From assembly GCA_030533325.1 (NCBI GenBank), contig JAUNJJ010000004.1, positions 23,275-87,274 on the forward strand: 64,000 bases of DNA, in the 5' to 3' direction. Positions within the stretch are counted from its first letter, which is position 1. Each line of letters opens with the position of its first letter. This document shows, one piece after another, positions 60,650 through 64,000 of the stretch. Under the pieces are notes generated by a model, which saw only the letters and a program-made list of their open reading frames with translations, searched no databases and had not been told where the DNA came from. Position numbers and translations under genes: made by a program. The DNA comes from Oscillospiraceae bacterium. GTDB taxonomy: Bacteria; Bacillota; Clostridia; Oscillospirales; Ruminococcaceae.

Positions 60650-61729
60650 ATGAAAAAGTACAATGTAGGTATTATCGGCGCAACAGGTATGGTTGGTCAG
60701 AGATTTGCAACACTTCTTGAAAATCACCCATGGTTTAATGTAAAGCTCCTTGCAGCTTCACCACGTTCAAAGGGTAAGACATATGAGGAAGCAGCAGGCA
60801 GCAGATGGGCTATGACAACACCTATGCCTGAATCAATGAAGAACATGGTTCTCTACGATGCTACAGCTGATATAAATGAAATCGCTTCACAGGTTGACTT
60901 TGTATTCTGCGCAGTTGATATGAAGAAGGATGAGATCAAGGCTCTTGAAGAAGCTTATGCAAAGGCAGAATGTCCGGTAGTTTCAAACAACAGTGCTCAC
61001 AGATTTACAGATGACGTTCCTATGGTTGTTCCAGAGATTAACCCTGACCACATCGAGATTATCAAGTCACAGAGAGAAAGACTCGGTACAAAGAAGGGCT
61101 TTATCGCTGTTAAGTCCAACTGCTCAATCCAGAGCTACGTTCCTGCACTTCACCCGTTAAGAAAGTTTGGTATCAAGAATGTACTCGCATGTACATACCA
61201 GGCAATCTCAGGTGCAGGCAAGACATTCGAGACATGGCCTGAAATGGTTGATAACCTTATTCCGTACATCGGCGGCGAAGAAGAAAAGTCTGAACAGGAA
61301 CCGCTCAAGGTATGGGGTACAATCGAAAACGGAAAGATTGTAAAGGCTCAGACACCAAACATCACAACACAGTGTCTTCGTGTTCCGGTTTCAAACGGTC
61401 ACACAGCTGCTGTATTCGTAACATTTGAAAACAAGCCTTCAAAGGAAGAAATTCTTCAGTGCTGGAAGGAATTCGCAGGCGTACCACAGGAACTCGAACT
61501 TCCGCACGCTCCGAAGCAGTTCCTTAACTACTTTGAAGAAAATGACCGTCCGCAGGCTAAGCTTGACAGAGATATGGAAGGCGGTATGGCTGTTTCAATC
61601 GGTCGTCTCAGAGAAGACACACAGTATGACTACAAGTTTGTATGTCTTTCACACAACACATTAAGAGGTGCTGCAGGCGGTGCCGTACTTCTTGCTGAAT
61701 TACTTGCTGCAAAGGGATATTTTGACTAA
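60650..61729 (+). CDS. asd: Aspartate-semialdehyde dehydrogenase
   Basis: Reduces aspartyl phosphate to aspartate semialdehyde with NADPH, the branch point to lysine/diaminopimelate and threonine. The NADP loop is GIIGATGMVGQRF, the active-site Cys is in KSNCSIQSYVPALHPL, and CTYQAISGAGK and RVPVSNGHTAAVFV follow. The length (359 aa) and pattern are those of the archaeal/fungal-type subgroup. GGAGG precedes the ATG. First gene of the lysine operon. Confidence 0.95.
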   Translation: MKKYNVGIIGATGMVGQRFATLLENHPWFNVKLLAASPRSKGKTYEEAAGSRWAMTTPMPESMKNMVLYDATADINEIASQVDFVFCAVDMKKDEIKALEEAYAKAECPVVSNNSAHRFTDDVPMVVPEINPDHIEIIKSQRERLGTKKGFIAVKSNCSIQSYVPALHPLRKFGIKNVLACTYQAISGAGKTFETWPEMVDNLIPYIGGEEEKSEQEPLKVWGTIENGKIVKAQTPNITTQCLRVPVSNGHTAAVFVTFENKPSKEEILQCWKEFAGVPQELELPHAPKQFLNYFEENDRPQAKLDRDMEGGMAVSIGRLREDTQYDYKFVCLSHNTLRGAAGGAVLLAELLAAKGYFD

Positions 61730-61751
61730 TCTTTACAAGGAGAGATCTATT

Positions 61752-62642
61752 ATGAAGAACACAATATTTACCGGTGCCGGAGTTGCTATCGTAACTCCAA
61801 TGAACGAAGACGGTTCCATAAACTTCGAACAGTTTGGAAAGAACATTGATTTTCAGATAGAAAACGGCACTGATGCAATTATCGTATGCGGAACAACAGG
61901 TGAGTCATCAACAATGACTGACGAGGAACACCTCGAATGTATCAGATTCTGCGTGGAGAGAACTGCAAAGAGAGTTCCTGTTATTGCAGGTACAGGAAGC
62001 AACGATACAAAGTATGCAATCGAACTTTCACAGAAGGCTGAGGAACTCGGTGCTGACGGACTTCTTATCGTTACACCTTACTACAACAAGACATCACAGA
62101 GAGGTCTTGTCGCTCATTTCACAGCAATTGCTGATGCAGTAAACATTCCGATTATTCTTTACAACATTCCTGGCAGAACAGGTGTAAATATCGCAATCGA
62201 TACTTTTAAGAAGCTCGGTCAGCACAAGAATATCGTCGCTGTTAAGGAAGCAGGCGGCAATATCAGCTTCGTTGCAAAGCTTATCGCTGAATGCGGTGAC
62301 CTCCTTGACATTTACAGCGGAAATGACGATCAGATCGTTCCTCTTATGGCGCTTGGCGGAAAGGGCGTTATCTCAGTTCTTTCAAACGTTATGCCTAAGG
62401 AAACGCACATGATTGCCCAGTACTGCCTCGACAACAACTGTGCAGAAGCTGCAAAGCTTCAGGCTAAGCTCCTTAAGTTCATAAACAACCTCTTTATTGA
62501 GGTAAACCCGATTCCTGTTAAGGAAGCAATGAATATAATGGGTATGAACGGCGGCGTATGCCGTATGCCTCTCTATCCTATGGCTGAAGAAAACATTAAG
62601 ATCATGAAGGATTCAATGGTTGAACTTGGTCTTGTAAAGTAA
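61752..62642 (+). CDS. dapA: 4-hydroxy-tetrahydrodipicolinate synthase
   Basis: Condenses pyruvate with aspartate semialdehyde. It is a TIM barrel of 296 residues with the GTTGESSTM phosphate-like loop, the YYNKTSQRG segment, catalytic Tyr in LYNIPGRTG and Schiff-base Lys in AVKEAGG. AAGGAGAG precedes the ATG at 61752; the 28 open codons upstream overlap asd and are not used. Confidence 0.96.
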   Translation: MKNTIFTGAGVAIVTPMNEDGSINFEQFGKNIDFQIENGTDAIIVCGTTGESSTMTDEEHLECIRFCVERTAKRVPVIAGTGSNDTKYAIELSQKAEELGADGLLIVTPYYNKTSQRGLVAHFTAIADAVNIPIILYNIPGRTGVNIAIDTFKKLGQHKNIVAVKEAGGNISFVAKLIAECGDLLDIYSGNDDQIVPLMALGGKGVISVLSNVMPKETHMIAQYCLDNNCAEAAKLQAKLLKFINNLFIEVNPIPVKEAMNIMGMNGGVCRMPLYPMAEENIKIMKDSMVELGLVK

Positions 62643-62666
62643 TTTTTTCAGAAAGGAACGAAAAAA

Positions 62667-63425
62667 ATGACTGATATAGTTATCAGCGGTGCAAACGGCC
62701 GCATGGGAAAGATGATTTACTCATGCATCTCAGAAAGAGAAGACTGCAGGGTAGTGGGCGGAATAGATATATTTACAGAAAGCTATGCAGATTTTCCAAT
62801 CGTGTCAAAGCCCTCAGAGCTTACGGTTAAACCTGATGTAATCATTGATTTTTCAAATCCTGCTCTTCTTGACGATCTTCTCAGCTACAGCCTGACAACA
62901 GGGATTCCTGTGGTATTTGCAACAACAGGATATTCCGATGAGCAGATTTCAAAGATAAAGGCTGCTGCAGAGCAGGTTCCGGTATTTTTCTCATGGAACA
63001 TGTCTATGGGTATCAACCTTCTTGTTGAACTTTCAAAGAAGGCTGCGGCATTTCTCGGAGATCAGTTCGATATCGAGATTATCGAAAAGCATCACAACCA
63101 GAAGCTTGATGCACCGAGCGGAACAGCACTTATGCTTGCAAACGGCATAAACGAAACATTTAACAACGAAAAACAGTATGTCTATGACAGACATTCACAG
63201 CGCAGGAAGCGTGAAAAGAAGGAAATCGGCATTCACGCTGTAAGAGGCGGCACTATAGTAGGTGAACACGAAATAATCTTTGCCGGTAAGGACGAAGTAA
63301 TCACACTTTCACACAGTGCTGCATCAAGGACAGTTTTTGCTGTCGGTTCAATCAACGCCGCTGTCTTCATCAAAGGCAAGCCGGCCGGAATGTACGATAT
63401 GTCTGACGTGCTCAGAGAAATATAA
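62667..63425 (+). CDS. dapB: 4-hydroxy-tetrahydrodipicolinate reductase
   Basis: Second step of the diaminopimelate branch. Rossmann motif GANGRMGKMI, DFSNPALLDDLL, FATTGYS, catalytic motif EKHHNQKLDAPSGTA and HAVRGGTIVGEHEI. The length of 252 aa is usual. AAAGGAACG precedes the ATG. Last gene of the operon, followed by a strong terminator. Confidence 0.96.
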   Translation: MTDIVISGANGRMGKMIYSCISEREDCRVVGGIDIFTESYADFPIVSKPSELTVKPDVIIDFSNPALLDDLLSYSLTTGIPVVFATTGYSDEQISKIKAAAEQVPVFFSWNMSMGINLLVELSKKAAAFLGDQFDIEIIEKHHNQKLDAPSGTALMLANGINETFNNEKQYVYDRHSQRRKREKKEIGIHAVRGGTIVGEHEIIFAGKDEVITLSHSAASRTVFAVGSINAAVFIKGKPAGMYDMSDVLREI

Positions 63426-63429
63426 AAAA

Positions 63430-63475
63430 TAAAACAATGGCAAACAGCGAATTTACGTTGTTTGCCATTGTTTTT
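63430..63475. terminator. Bidirectional terminator after dapB
   Basis: AAACAATGGCAAAC pairs with GTTTGCCATTGTTT with A and T flanks. Shared with the convergent right-edge gene. Confidence 0.88.
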
Positions 63476-63518
63476 ATGTTGTTGAAAAAGCTATATCAGT
63501 TTCCTTGTAAAGCAGCAA

Positions 63519-64000
63519 TTACCTCTTAATCCCTGCTTTAATACCCGCAAGTTCTTCTGAAGTTATACCTGTATATCTGATTACAGTTTCATCCGAAAGA
63601 TTGTCTGCAAGCATATTAAGAATTGTTTTCTGTTTTTCTTCTTTATACTTCCGTTTTTCTTCCTCTCTGCCGTCTTCAAAACCTTCTGAATATCCATGTT
63701 GTCTTTCCGCAGCAATTGAGGCCTCGTGATCACGTATTGCCATTTCCCTTTCAAATGCATCGTGCTGCATCTGTTTGTCTCCGCTGAAAAATCTTACTAC
63801 GTTTACCGCATCTTTTATCTCCGGTATATTTGTATCTTCAAGCATATCCAGATCCTCCTCCGTTTCTGCATTTATCAGCCGCAGCCACTGAAGTGCGGGA
63901 TCCTTTTCGTTTTCCTCTGTCACAGGCGGCAGCTTTTTCAGTTCATAAAAGTATATACTCATTTTATCGCTGTATACTTCGTTTCTGGTAACTTCCCTTA
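63519..64000 (-). CDS. Rpn-family nuclease-like protein, C-terminal part (5' end outside window)
   Basis: The frame is open through the right edge, so the N-terminus is missing; about 160 residues are seen. SIYFYELKKLPPV, DPALQWLRLINAETEEDLDML, the charged region with EREMAIRDHEASIAAERQHG, then GYSEGFEDGREEEKRK and a C-terminal TGITSEELAGI are typical of the tail of Rpn/PD-(D/E)XK nuclease-family proteins (often annotated as transposase). The catalytic half lies outside the window. Such proteins are recombination-promoting nucleases in E. coli and exist in many copies in gut Firmicutes. An internal ATG at 63962 is not the real start. Confidence 0.8.
   Translation of the reverse strand, partial: REVTRNEVYSDKMSIYFYELKKLPPVTEENEKDPALQWLRLINAETEEDLDMLEDTNIPEIKDAVNVVRFFSGDKQMQHDAFEREMAIRDHEASIAAERQHGYSEGFEDGREEEKRKYKEEKQKTILNMLADNLSDETVIRYTGITSEELAGIKAGIKR

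Noticed and set aside
63519..64000. Transposase or insertion sequence at the right edge
   Set aside because: The visible tail fits the Rpn/PD-(D/E)XK nuclease family often mis-annotated as transposase. No terminal inverted repeats are visible and the catalytic half is outside the window.

Overview
The window looks like a chromosomal segment of an anaerobic, Gram-positive, fibre-degrading bacterium close to Ruminococcus (Oscillospiraceae, Clostridia), most like the cellulosome-forming R. flavefaciens group. This rests on a moderate-to-low GC content, strong sigma-A promoters and GGAGG ribosome sites, a Firmicutes housekeeping order (yqfD, phoH, ybeY, era, yqzL, recO), and six secreted plant-wall enzyme chains with type-I-like dockerins (two GD-x-N-x-D-G calcium repeats). 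No scaffoldin, phage or insertion sequence is visible.

Layout. 1-9.4 kb: yqfD (partial), a convergent ricin-repeat protein, then phoH, ybeY, era, yqzL, recO, mutS2, RNase Z and a tiny Cys/Gly-rich peptide. 9.4-16.2 kb is accessory: a RelE-like toxin with a Panacea/DUF4065 antitoxin, two unknown membrane proteins, a MATE-like membrane protein, and two AAA/DUF4143 ATPases. 16.2-24.2 kb, minus strand: a branched-chain amino acid cluster, ilvB-ilvN-ilvC-ilvD, then a DUF815 ATPase, ilvA and ridA. 24.5-32 kb: a strong promoter driving a roughly 420-nt structured leader or ncRNA before a zinc-ribbon protein, then DUF1858, an ArsC-like protein, a TrmK-Nif3 fusion, rqcH, a PepV-like peptidase, a membrane protein and a HAD phosphatase. 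32-34.3 kb, minus strand: queA and tgt (queuosine). 34.3-35.6 kb: a diguanylate cyclase.

35.9-58.5 kb is a hemicellulose and pectin utilisation region. It holds GH30-CBM22-dockerin-CE1, a sensor-AraC regulator, PL11-module-dockerin-CBM35-CE12, tRNA-Leu, a second paralogous regulator, an operon of dockerin-PL11 and ricin-like-PL1-dockerin-CE12, GH43-CBM61-like-module-dockerin, and GH98-CBM35-module-dockerin. The substrates fit together: GH30, GH98 and CE1 act on glucuronoarabinoxylan, and PL11, PL1, CE12 and GH43 on rhamnogalacturonan-I pectin and its galactan side chains. Two different upstream DNA elements, each next to a promoter -35 box, sort the genes into the same two groups: one before the GH30 and GH98 genes, the other before both PL11 genes and the GH43 gene.

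58.5-60.2 kb is a compact toxin-antitoxin island. A type III (ToxIN/AbiQ/CptIN-like) system has three tandem RNA repeats with compensatory hairpins, a terminator and a ToxN-like endoribonuclease. It is bracketed by 53-bp direct repeats and followed by a relBE-type pair with a perfect palindromic operator over its promoter. 60.3-63.4 kb is a lysine-riboswitch-controlled asd-dapA-dapB operon. The right edge cuts an Rpn-family nuclease-like gene.

The most noteworthy signals are the type III TA island with its repeated terminators, the two operator classes and paired regulators of the fibre-degradation region, the uncharacterised module shared by three enzymes, the duplicated promoter/signal-peptide/dockerin cassettes, and the unassigned structured RNA at 24.53-24.93 kb.
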